This document shows positions 1-5,134 of a stretch of 5,601 bases of DNA, piece after piece; the stretch's first letter is position 1; each line of letters begins with the position of its first letter. The notes under the pieces are model-generated. The model was not told where the DNA came from. It worked only from the letters and a program-made list of their open reading frames with translations, and did not search any database. This DNA is from Desulfoprunum sp. GTDB lineage: Bacteria > Desulfobacterota > Desulfobulbia > Desulfobulbales > Desulfocapsaceae. The position numbers and the translations under genes are program-made. Location of the stretch: the NCBI GenBank assembly GCA_030696435.1, contig JAUYSF010000156.1, forward strand, positions 1-5,601, written 5' to 3'.

Positions 1-128
1 TCCTTATCAATATCATCAAGCGCCACCCAATAGTTGGCACCTAGGCCGATACGATGCTCGCCCGCCCAGGCGTTGCCGGAAGAGACAACCAAGCCCGCAG
101 TCAGTATAATCAACATCAGTTTTTTCAT
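1..128 (-). CDS. Secreted, probable outer-membrane beta-barrel protein (N-terminus only)
   Basis: The frame starts at an ATG at 128-126 and is open to the window edge, giving 42 residues. A Shine-Dalgarno run AAGGAGAG lies just upstream in the minus-strand sense. Residues 1-22 form a classical Sec signal peptide: MKK, then a hydrophobic core (LMLIILTAGLVV), then a polar stretch ending in AWA. Signal peptidase I cleavage is expected after A22. The mature start GEHRIGLGANYWVALDDID has the alternating Gly/aromatic pattern of a first strand of an outer-membrane barrel protein. That family call is an inference from a short piece; a soluble periplasmic protein is not excluded. The gene points away from vapBC and lies downstream of it on the same strand, about 150 bp away. 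I could not identify a convincing promoter or a terminator in the gap. Confidence 0.7.
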   Translation of the reverse strand, partial: MKKLMLIILTAGLVVSSGNAWAGEHRIGLGANYWVALDDIDK

Positions 129-281
129 ATTATCTCTCTCCTTGTTCAAGATCTACAGGATTACAGCAAAATTAACCGAGATACACCTACTTTTCACCAA
201 TAAAGCCAACGGCAGACTCGCCCTCCTCAAACGATTTATCTGAAGATTGAGCGGCAATGCAGGTGCAGGTGCAGTTTTGAT

Positions 282-680
282 TCACACCCAATTGACCACA
301 CGTAAAGCTTCAACCCGCTCAAACTCACGAATATTACTAGAAACCAGTGTCAAACCTTCGCTTCGTGCATGTCCTGCAATATGCAGGTCATTATCACCGA
401 TGGGGGTACCTTTTCGCTCGAGATCCGCCCTGATTTGACCATAATGAGAAGCTGCTTTAGTCCCGTATGGCAATACTTCCAGCCTGGAAATAAAGTCTTC
501 AACCTGTAATAAATTGTGATCCGGCATCGAGCTTTTTTCAACACCATGTAGCAGTTCAGCTACAGTTATTGAGCTCATACACATCTGCCCTGCGTGACGG
601 TTAAATACTTCTAAAAGTTCAACTGGCCGGCGTTTTATTACATAAATAACGATATTTGTATCCAGCATGTATTTCAACAT
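282..680 (-). CDS. vapC: VapC-type PIN-domain ribonuclease toxin
   Basis: This 132-residue protein is a full-length PIN-domain toxin of the VapC/MvpT type. In the family these are Mg2+-dependent endoribonucleases that cleave tRNA, often initiator tRNA, and arrest translation. Residue numbers here count the ATG as 1. The N-terminal strand MLKYMLDTN supplies D7, SSITVAELLHGVEKS supplies E42, GDNDLHIAGHAR supplies D98, and the SSNIREFERV segment gives the fourth metal-site region, where relatives usually read TNN. The toxin looks catalytically complete. The start is taken as the ATG at 680-678, whose A is shared with the antitoxin stop (TGATG); a TTG one codon upstream at 683 is also possible. 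The one-base overlap with vapB implies translational coupling and shared transcription. The target RNA cannot be read from the sequence. Confidence 0.94.
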   Translation of the reverse strand: MLKYMLDTNIVIYVIKRRPVELLEVFNRHAGQMCMSSITVAELLHGVEKSSMPDHNLLQVEDFISRLEVLPYGTKAASHYGQIRADLERKGTPIGDNDLHIAGHARSEGLTLVSSNIREFERVEALRVVNWV

Positions 681-913
681 CAAAAAGTTTCCCTCTCCGA
701 TTGATCCTGAGACGCACGCTCAGTCATAAAATCATCGCTGACACTCTCTTTGGTCAGAAAGAAACTATCCCAGGTATTACTGGCCGGAGAGAGAATGCGG
801 TCTAAACCAACAACACGTACAACGACTTTCTTGACACCTTCAGGGAAACGAGTTTCGACAGGGAGCCTTACTGCTTGCGTTCGATTGTTTTCAAATACTG
901 ATCCTAATGCCAT
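680..913 (-). CDS. vapB: VapB-type AbrB/SpoVT-fold antitoxin
   Basis: This 77-residue antitoxin is the partner of the PIN toxin just downstream. Residues 4-50 form a swapped-hairpin AbrB/MazE-like DNA-binding domain with the hallmark order GSVFENNRTQAVRLP, then FPEGVKKVVVRVVG, then a short DRILSP strand. The C-terminal third, rich in Asp, Glu and Ser, is the usual toxin-neutralising tail that folds onto VapC. The ATG at 913-911 is preceded by a strong GGAGG ribosome-binding site about 6 nt away, so the start is secure. The gene is first in the operon, as is normal for an antitoxin. In the family, VapB or the VapBC complex represses its own promoter, and an inverted repeat that could serve this purpose flanks the promoter upstream. 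Length and gene order are typical and nothing appears broken. Confidence 0.94.
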   Translation of the reverse strand: MALGSVFENNRTQAVRLPVETRFPEGVKKVVVRVVGLDRILSPASNTWDSFFLTKESVSDDFMTERASQDQSERETF

Positions 914-933
914 AATCTACCTCCTTTTTTGAA

Positions 934-984
934 CTATATACATACACTATACAGCAGCATATTTTATATAGCAAATGTATATAG
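934..984. promoter_or_regulatory. Inverted repeat bracketing the vapBC promoter (candidate VapBC operator)
   Basis: CTATATACAT at 934-943 and its exact reverse complement ATGTATATAG at 975-984 form a perfect 10-bp inverted repeat, 41 bp centre to centre. One arm sits just downstream of the -10 box over the predicted start site; the other abuts the -35 box. VapB-VapC complexes usually bind inverted repeats at their own promoters, so autoregulation is the natural reading. The region is AT-rich, which makes some self-complementarity likely by chance. Confidence 0.55.
946..974 (-). promoter_or_regulatory. Predicted sigma70 promoter of vapBC
   Basis: On the minus strand, TTGCTA (974-969, 4 of 6 matches to the -35 consensus) and TATAGT (951-946, 5 of 6 matches to the -10) are separated by exactly 17 bp. 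Transcription would begin near 939, about 25 nt before the vapB start codon, with the GGAGG site in between. Spacing and position fit well, but this is a motif-based call. Confidence 0.55.
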
Positions 985-990
985 CCATTA

Positions 991-1017
991 AGGCCGGATT
1001 TTGACATCTGCCGGCCT
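991..1017. repeat. GC-rich hairpin upstream of the vapBC promoter
   Basis: AGGCCGG (991-997) and CCGGCCT (1011-1017) form a perfect 7-bp stem with a 13-nt loop. Neither strand has a T-run right after the stem, so it does not look like an intrinsic terminator. A second, AT-rich stem (AAATCAA 1019-1025 with TTGATTT 1034-1040) follows immediately. No function can be assigned. The rest of 1041-1130 shows no gene or clear signal. Confidence 0.3.
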
Positions 1018-1130
1018 GAAATCAAGAATTGTTTTGATTTTCCCTCATCCAGCCAACCGGGGCGAAGAAAGAACAATAATCCTATACATCAGAAAAGACA
1101 CACCATACCTTCCGGGCCATTTCTGCATGA

Positions 1131-1280
1131 ACAAGGTCTCGGGCTGAAATCTTTGGCGGTGGCGTGAATGCGTTCTCGCGCTACGAAAACGGTAAAACCA
1201 AGCCGCCTTTGGCTTTGGTGAAGCTTCTCAAGATTCTAGACCATCACCCTGATTTACTTGACGAAGTCAGGGCGGCATAA
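1131..1280 (+). pseudogene. mqsA: Truncated mqsA-type antitoxin, C-terminal helix-turn-helix remnant
   Basis: The frame 1131-1280 is open after an in-frame TGA at 1128-1130 and has no start codon. It ends in TAA at 1278-1280 and encodes about 49 residues. The text AEIFGGGVNAFSRYENGKTK followed by PPLALVKLLKILDHHPDLLDEVRAA is the conserved Xre-like DNA-binding end of MqsA/YgiT antitoxins. Full MqsA proteins add an N-terminal zinc-binding domain that neutralises the toxin MqsR; that domain and the start of the helix-turn-helix are absent here. No mqsR is seen in the window. Upstream (1081-1130) I find no recognisable continuation in any frame. The well-preserved reading frame suggests a fairly recent truncation, or one that left the tail under little decay. 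It is most likely a dead gene fragment. Confidence 0.82.
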
Positions 1281-1288
1281 GCTCAAGT

Positions 1289-1312
1289 GGTCAGGTCTCA
1301 ACTCTTGACATA
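1289..1312. repeat. REP-like motif (candidate)
   Basis: The motif GTCAGGTCTCAACTCTTGAC begins at 1290, directly after the mqsA remnant. Its pattern (GGTCAGGTCT... TTGACA) resembles the short dispersed sequences mobilised by REP-associated Y1 transposases (RAYTs) in Proteobacteria. It contains a small palindrome, TCAA-CTC-TTGA. A degraded copy, GTCAGGT then AACTCT, is at 1382-1396. The family assignment is from memory of motif shape, and no transposase gene is visible in the window. Confidence 0.3.
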
Positions 1313-1496
1313 TCGAATTTGAACGGTTTGCCTCAGGGTGCATTGACACAGAGCAAGATGTCTCCTCCAAAAGGTTGTAGTGTCAGGTTGAACTCTATTA
1401 CCTTTGGCGGAAAGTGCCTATGAATAATCTCTATCCTGACGTTAACGCAACCCTTTCTGACACAGGTTAGGGCATACTCCACTATGACATATTTAC

Positions 1497-1529
1497 TTGA
1501 CGCACAAAGTGTTAATCGTTATGATTAAC
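1497..1529 (+). promoter_or_regulatory. Predicted promoter with overlapping palindromic operator, upstream of RHH-ParE pair
   Basis: TTGACG (1497-1502, 5 of 6) and TATGAT (1520-1525, 5 of 6) are spaced by exactly 17 bp. The -10 box lies inside a perfect palindrome, GTTAATC-GTTAT-GATTAAC (1511-1529), well placed for repression by a dimeric DNA-binding protein such as the downstream ribbon-helix-helix antitoxin. Transcription would begin near 1532, leaving an unusually long leader of about 195 nt before the antitoxin ATG. The promoter may originally have served a gene that is now lost. Confidence 0.5.
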
Positions 1530-1613
1530 TTTGAATCACGCCTCATCAAAAAGGTCAAGCCGAAAAACTTCTTCCGCTTGACAGCCAACTGGTAGGCCGA
1601 ACTGCGGCAGCAT

Positions 1614-1636
1614 GGGTTCCGCTGATTGAGGAACCC
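1614..1636. repeat. Leader hairpin upstream of the antitoxin gene
   Basis: GGGTTCC (1614-1620) and GGAACCC (1630-1636) form a perfect 7-bp stem with a 9-nt loop. No T-run follows, so it is not an obvious terminator. It would lie in the middle of the predicted leader RNA. Its role, if any, is unknown. Confidence 0.25.
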
Positions 1637-1726
1637 GTCGAAGCGTTTTCTACCTGAAGATAATGAAGAGGCTCCACCACTGACGGTGACGCAGCATCGA
1701 CAGCACCAATAGCAAGGAGAATAACC

Positions 1727-1996
1727 ATGGCACAAACTGAAACCCGTGTATTAACCGCCCACGTGCCTATCTCGCTAGCTGAGAAAGTAGACCAGATAGC
1801 GGCGCGACTTGAGCGTTCACGCGGCTGGATTATGAAGCAGGCCTTGTCGACCTGGGTTGAACAGGAAGAAGATCGCACCCGGTTGACCCGAGAGGCTCTA
1901 GCCGATGTTGATGCAGGCCATGTGATTGACCATCAAGCCGTTCAAGCGTGGGCTGATAACCTTGGCGGCGACGAACCGTTGTCAGTGCCGCGCTAA
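1727..1996 (+). CDS. ParD/CopG-like ribbon-helix-helix antitoxin
   Basis: This 89-residue protein is the antitoxin of a type II pair. Residues 5-47 form a ribbon-helix-helix fold: the strand TRVLTAHVP, helix A (SLAEKVDQIAARLE), the turn RSRG, and helix B (WIMKQALSTWVEQEE). Family members bind operator DNA as dimers through the N-terminal strand. The C-terminal half, with DVDAGHVIDHQAVQAWADNL, is the toxin-wrapping part seen in antitoxins paired with RelE/ParE-type toxins. The ATG at 1727 follows AGGAG with about 7 nt spacing, so the start is secure. The stop TAA shares one base with the next ATG (TAATG), which implies coupled translation. The pair looks visibly richer in G and C than the mntA-hepT genes downstream, which hints at separate origins. 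It probably represses the promoter at 1497-1529. Confidence 0.93.
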   Translation: MAQTETRVLTAHVPISLAEKVDQIAARLERSRGWIMKQALSTWVEQEEDRTRLTREALADVDAGHVIDHQAVQAWADNLGGDEPLSVPR

Positions 1997-2271
1997 TGGA
2001 ATTGAAGTGGGCAAACAAGGGCCTGTCCGATCTGGCTCGGTTATACGAATTCCTGGCTCCAGTAAACAAGGGGGCTGCCGCCCGTACCGTGCAATTGCTC
2101 ATCAAGACTCCCGAACAGTTACTGGCCAATCCACGCATCGGCGAGAAACTGTTCGAGTTCGAGCCGAGAGAAGTTCGGCGAATACTCGTGGGCCAGTATG
2201 AAATGCGTTATGAGATTCAGAACGAAACTATCTACGTGCTACGCCTGTGGCATACGCGGAAAGAAAGGTAA
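1996..2271 (+). CDS. RelE/ParE-family toxin
   Basis: This 91-residue protein is a full-length RelE/ParE-fold toxin. It starts MELKWANKGLSDLARLYEFL, the usual first strand plus two-helix hairpin. Next come the hallmark LLANPRIGEKL (residues 42-52), the REVRRILVGQYEMRYEI strand pair (58-74), and the final strand with IYVLRLWHTRKER. The W85-H86-x-R88 ending matches the common family pattern. ParE members poison DNA gyrase and RelE members cleave mRNA on the ribosome. The NP-x-x-G motif and the partner type favour the ParE branch, but the sequence cannot settle the target. The gene overlaps its antitoxin by one base. Its own stop also overlaps an ATG (TAATG at 2269-2273), but that frame runs only into PIN-toxin debris. 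The toxin itself appears intact. Confidence 0.93.
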   Translation: MELKWANKGLSDLARLYEFLAPVNKGAAARTVQLLIKTPEQLLANPRIGEKLFEFEPREVRRILVGQYEMRYEIQNETIYVLRLWHTRKER

Positions 2272-2279
2272 TGCAAATG

Positions 2280-2428
2280 GCTGGATTTGCTCAGATTTTA
2301 TTCAAAACCAAGGAACCCCAATCCCCACAAATGATATCTGGATTGCAGCAACTGCATTTCAGCATGGCCTGCAACTCTATACGATGGATCAACATTTCTC
2401 TCATGTAGAAGGTCTTCTCTTGAGGTAA
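2280..2428 (+). pseudogene. C-terminal remnant of a second VapC/PIN-domain toxin
   Basis: The frame ending at 2428 carries GTPIPTNDIWIAATAFQHGL (from 2312) and then QLYTMDQHFSHVEGLLLR. This is the conserved back half of PIN-domain toxins, including the third acidic residue (TND, codon at 2333-2335) and the fourth (TMD, codon at 2387-2389). The front half with the first Asp and the Glu is missing. Just upstream, frame 2277-2300 reads MAGFAQIL, which resembles the segment that normally precedes GTPIPTND but is in a different frame. That suggests a small frameshifting indel near 2300-2310 as well as the truncation. No matching VapB antitoxin is present. The remnant starts within about 10 bp of the ParE-type toxin stop, so the toxin pair may have inserted into, or recombined with, an older vapBC locus. 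It is not expected to be functional. Confidence 0.8.
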
Positions 2429-2451
2429 CCTTGAAAAACACCTCGATGCCC

Positions 2452-2481
2452 TTGCTATTCTTTTTACATTTGCTTTAGACT
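2452..2481 (+). promoter_or_regulatory. Weak candidate promoter for mntA-hepT
   Basis: TTGCTA (2452-2457) and TAGACT (2476-2481) are 18 bp apart, each matching 4 of 6 consensus bases. Transcription would begin near 2488, which would leave the upstream ATG at 2487 untranscribed and favour the mntA start at 2532. The match is modest. Confidence 0.27.
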
Positions 2482-2531
2482 AGCACATGGAAGTCTTGCA
2501 TCAAATTTCAAGCAGACAGCAAGGTGCGAAA

Positions 2532-2822
2532 ATGTCACTTAAAAATGCTCTCAGGCAGCGCCGCGGTGAAATTATCAGGATTGCCGATCAATACGGTGTT
2601 CACAACATTCGTATTTTCGGCTCAGTTGGCAATGAAACAGAAAGGCCGGACAGTGATGTTGATTTTCTGGTCGATCTTGAAAAAGGCAGAAGCTTACTGG
2701 ATCTTGGAGGAATGGTCTTTGACCTCCAACAATTATTAGGAAGAAATGTTGATATTGTCACCGAGAAAGGGCTTCATTGGTACATAAAAGAGACAATATT
2801 GAATGAAGCCGAACCCTTATGA
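2532..2822 (+). CDS. mntA: MntA-type nucleotidyltransferase antitoxin
   Basis: This 96-residue minimal nucleotidyltransferase (MNT) is the antitoxin of a HEPN/MNT pair. The active-site pattern GS-x10-DxD is complete: G30-S31, then D42 and D44 in SDVDFLV, with the third carboxylate D74 in NVDIV. The C-terminal GLHWYIKETILNEAEPL is typical of the family. In studied pairs MntA uses ATP to attach AMP to a tyrosine of the HEPN toxin and so silences it; that activity is inferred here. The ATG at 2532 is chosen because AAGG lies 7 nt upstream and the MSLKNALRQRR beginning matches the family. An ATG at 2487 would add 15 residues but has no ribosome-binding site. The stop overlaps the hepT start by 4 bp (ATGA), which indicates translational coupling. 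Confidence 0.93.
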   Translation: MSLKNALRQRRGEIIRIADQYGVHNIRIFGSVGNETERPDSDVDFLVDLEKGRSLLDLGGMVFDLQQLLGRNVDIVTEKGLHWYIKETILNEAEPL

Positions 2823-3139
2823 AAAGCGACATTCTGTATACAATCCATATTTGTGAATGCCTTGACCGGATCCAATCGTATGCTGCCGGGATTGATCAAA
2901 ATCAGTTTTTGGCTTCATCGCTGATACAGGATGCAGTCTTGAGAAATCTTCAGGTTTTGGCAGAATCTTCTCAGCGGCTTTCTGACGATTTCAAAACCCA
3001 GCATCCAGAAATAGAATGGTATAAAATTTCCGGCCTTCGCAACATTCTGACTCATGACTATCTCGGAATAGATATTGAAACTGTCTGGGTTATTATCAGT
3101 GAAGAACTCTCAAAATTGAAAAGGGCCGTAAAGGATTAA
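2819..3139 (+). CDS. hepT: HepT-type HEPN ribonuclease toxin (DUF86)
   Basis: This 106-residue, mostly helical protein is a HEPN-domain toxin of the DUF86/HepT type. The diagnostic R-x4-H-x-Y motif is intact in LRNILTHDYLGID: R74, H79 and Y81. R and H form the RNase site at the dimer interface, and the tyrosine is the residue that MntA modifies with AMP in characterised pairs. The N-terminus (residues 4-24) and the AVLRNLQVLAESSQRLSDDF helix (39-58) match the family, and the length is normal. The gene overlaps mntA by 4 bp and shares its promoter. No obvious terminator follows within the 45-115 bp before the next gene, so readthrough into the nucleotidyltransferase downstream is possible. The substrate RNA is unknown. 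Confidence 0.94.
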   Translation: MKSDILYTIHICECLDRIQSYAAGIDQNQFLASSLIQDAVLRNLQVLAESSQRLSDDFKTQHPEIEWYKISGLRNILTHDYLGIDIETVWVIISEELSKLKRAVKD

Positions 3140-3253
3140 TCCTGCCCACCTCTCTCTACTCTTTGCCAGCGGCAGACAGGCAGCATGACTTTTTGCTTGT
3201 TCCCAAGCATCAATAATTCTTTTCGCGTCACCTTTCGATTAATAACCAAGAAA

Positions 3254-4369
3254 ATGTGGCAATACCAATCTGACCATTACAGGCTGCAACGCCTTGCCCT
3301 GCTGCCGACGGCCGACTCTCTGCCGATCAGTGAGCTACACTCTGCCTTGCTGAGATTATCGGAAGCTGAGCAGCGACAACTGCTGGCCCTGATACTCAAC
3401 CAGGGGCTGCAATTCTTCTGGCTTGAGGCCCTGCGCGAACTACCCGATCTGTCATTTGCTGCGGCATGGCGGGAACAGCTCAAAGAGCAGTGTTTCAGAA
3501 ACACCACCCGCTATCTAGCTCAAAAAAAAGCGCTCATCGAACTGGACAGGCTGTTTGAAGAAGAACAGATTCCTTATGCGGTTTTCAAAGGGGCGCATAT
3601 CAGAGAGGTTGTATACCCCAATCCGGCCTACCGTCCCTCGGTTGATATAGACCTTCTGGTATCTCCCGACGAGAAGATCAGAGCGGTGCATTCCCTCTGT
3701 GCAAACGGGTATACCCTGTTTCCCGATCCGGCCAACGTCAGTCATGAGGTGGGTCTGGCCAAAGACAATGTCCATCTTGACCTGCACTGGCATATCATGC
3801 GGCCCGGCAGGACCCGAATTGAGTTGACTGCTCTTTTTCTGCAATCGCGGCAACGGTGCGGTTTTTTCTGGGGGCTGGACAATGACATGACACTCCTTGT
3901 CCTGCTCGCCCACCCGGTCTTCACTAAATACTCAACGGCGCCGCAGTCATCGATTGTCAGACTTGCAGATCTCCGAAAGTGGCTTGAAAGACGGGAAATA
4001 GATTGGCAAAGGCTTTTGCATCTCCTGGAAGATTCCGGTCTAAAGACGGCGGCCTGGATTACCGCGACCATCCTTACCGATCTTACGGGATATCGTCTGC
4101 CTGCATTTGTTTACGAGGCGATCAGCCCAACACATCCTAAAAGATATTTGTTAAAAAAATGGTTGGATCTGAATCTGTCGTCAAAATTCGCCGATTATCC
4201 CATCATACCGAAATATATCTTCACTCTTCTGGCGCATGACAGATGGAGAGATATGATCAATTTTATCAAGATCTATAGAGAAGAACAGAAAAAAGCGGGA
4301 GAAATACTTGGAGAAATCCGACAGGCTTCAACGGTGGTTGCTGATTCATCAAGAATCAAATTGATCTAA
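3254..4369 (+). CDS. NTP_transf_5-type nucleotidyltransferase family protein
   Basis: This protein of about 371 residues belongs to the large, poorly characterised nucleotidyltransferase family (NTP_transf_5 type) often encoded in exopolysaccharide and capsule loci. Numbering here counts from an upstream ATG at 3185. The signature IPYAVFKGAHIREVVYPNPA has the K135-G136 pair. It is followed by R150 and SVDIDLLVSPDE, where D154 and D156 would bind metal. HLDLHWHI (198-204) supplies the later family motif DLHW. The C-terminal half is helical, with LLAHP and LADLRKWL segments. The true substrate is not known for this family. The start is uncertain: the ATG at 3254 leaves a family-like N-terminus but has no clear ribosome-binding site. 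The ATG at 3185 has a weak AGG and adds 23 residues of AT-rich, unlikely-looking sequence. The gene converges on the glycosyltransferase with a 2-bp gap. Confidence 0.85.
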   Translation: MWQYQSDHYRLQRLALLPTADSLPISELHSALLRLSEAEQRQLLALILNQGLQFFWLEALRELPDLSFAAAWREQLKEQCFRNTTRYLAQKKALIELDRLFEEEQIPYAVFKGAHIREVVYPNPAYRPSVDIDLLVSPDEKIRAVHSLCANGYTLFPDPANVSHEVGLAKDNVHLDLHWHIMRPGRTRIELTALFLQSRQRCGFFWGLDNDMTLLVLLAHPVFTKYSTAPQSSIVRLADLRKWLERREIDWQRLLHLLEDSGLKTAAWITATILTDLTGYRLPAFVYEAISPTHPKRYLLKKWLDLNLSSKFADYPIIPKYIFTLLAHDRWRDMINFIKIYREEQKKAGEILGEIRQASTVVADSSRIKLI

Positions 4370-4371
4370 CC

Positions 4372-5121
4372 TCACTTCACCACCCACTGCCCTATCTTGC
4401 GCAATGGTTTCAGCCACAATGTCCAGGGAAAGGGCTTCAATCCATTTACAGCCCATGCCTTGCGATCCATTCTGTTTGCCGTCAGCCTGTTTCGCCATGA
4501 GGCATTGCTGATGCCACCGGTCCGCATCTTCACCAACACCTCGGGAATATAGGCGGCCTTGATTTCGTGCTTTACCAAGAAACGTAGCATCAATTCGTAA
4601 TCGGCTGCCGAACCAAGATCCAGATTGAACAAGCCGAATTGTTCATACACAGACCTGCGCACAAAAAATGTCGGGTGCGGGGGCATCCAGCCCCAATAGA
4701 ATTGTCGTAAGGCAAAGCCGCCTGATCGCCAATAGCGCACAACTTTTGCGGTATCAGCAGTGTCGACATAAACCAGATCGCCGAAACAGGCATCAATGGC
4801 GGGATCTTCGAACACCTCAGCCACCTTTGTCAGAACATCCGATGAGGCATAAAAGTCATCGGCGTTGAGTATCCCGACTATATCCCCGTGGGCCAGACGG
4901 ATGCCCTTATTCATTGCATCGTAGACTCCCTGATCAGGCTCGGAAATAAGTAGTGAAACATGCCGATAGCTATGAGTCAGAGCAAGGGTTTCATCTTTTG
5001 AGCCCCCATCGATGAGGATATGTTCAATATTGCCAAAAGATTGCGCCACCACCGAGGTGAGGCAATCAGCCAGGGTAGCTGAGGCATTGAATGTGGCGGT
5101 AATGATCGATATTTTCAGCAT
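4372..5121 (-). CDS. Family 2 glycosyltransferase
   Basis: This 249-residue protein is a GT-A-fold, inverting family 2 glycosyltransferase. It probably transfers a sugar from a nucleotide donor onto a lipid-linked or growing surface glycan at the cytoplasmic face of the membrane. The N-terminus MLKISIITATFNASATLADC is the nucleotide-binding strand. IEHILIDGGSKDET holds D38 and D43, SEPDQGVYDAMNKGI follows (60-74), and GILNADD (83-89) is the DxD-type metal site. HPTFFVRR (149-156) and the SAADYELMLRF segment (171-181), with its probable catalytic acid, complete the fold. No transmembrane helix is evident. The ATG at 5121 is chosen by family alignment. The best ribosome-binding site (AAGGAG) lies in the last codons of the upstream gene but about 16 nt away, so initiation may rely on coupling. 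A TTG at 5154 is possible but less likely. Donor and acceptor are unknown. Confidence 0.9.
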   Translation of the reverse strand: MLKISIITATFNASATLADCLTSVVAQSFGNIEHILIDGGSKDETLALTHSYRHVSLLISEPDQGVYDAMNKGIRLAHGDIVGILNADDFYASSDVLTKVAEVFEDPAIDACFGDLVYVDTADTAKVVRYWRSGGFALRQFYWGWMPPHPTFFVRRSVYEQFGLFNLDLGSAADYELMLRFLVKHEIKAAYIPEVLVKMRTGGISNASWRNRLTANRMDRKAWAVNGLKPFPWTLWLKPLRKIGQWVVK

Positions 5122-5134
5122 ATAATCAATGCAA

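Larger units (their letters stand above)
1281..1726. other. 446-bp region without an intact gene, between mqsA remnant and antitoxin gene
   Basis: The region holds, in order: a REP-like motif near 1289-1312 with a degenerate copy at 1382-1396; a 7-bp inverted repeat GTGTCAG (1380-1386) and CTGACAC (1457-1463) spanning 84 bp; a promoter with an overlapping palindrome at 1497-1529; and a leader of about 195 nt. In the leader, frame 1535-1657 is open for 40 codons and ends in TGA. Its text (for example GRTAAAWVPLIEEPVEAFS) is protein-like, but it has no start codon and I do not recognise the family. It could be the tail of another lost gene or chance. Confidence 0.5.

Noticed and set aside
177..220. 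Possible structured leader (riboswitch) upstream of the secreted protein gene on the minus strand
   Set aside because: Only short 3-4 bp pairings (CGAG/CTCG, GCC/GGC) are visible and no known riboswitch consensus could be matched.
257..272. GCAGGT-type tandem repeat
   Set aside because: There are fewer than three full 6-bp units, within chance expectation, and no array or coding context.
1305..1333. TTGACA as a -35 box within the REP-like motif
   Set aside because: No acceptable -10 hexamer lies 16-18 bp downstream.
1440..1475. Possible integron attC-like site around GTTAACG and GTTAGGG
   Set aside because: The core does not fit GTTRRRY and there is no matching inverse core RYYYAAC at a suitable distance.
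1521..1595. Short frame starting ATG within the palindrome, reading MINFESRLIKKVKPKNFF
   Set aside because: It is only 24 codons, lacks a ribosome-binding site and begins inside the predicted -10 element and operator.
1493..1878. Minus-strand open frames of 80 and 107 codons over the leader and antitoxin gene
   Set aside because: They oppose a clear ribbon-helix-helix gene, have low-complexity Cys/Ser-rich text and no ribosome-binding site.
3515..4071. Minus-strand open frames of 132 and 109 codons inside the NTP_transf_5-type gene
   Set aside because: They are antisense shadows of a gene with clear family motifs and show no recognisable domain.
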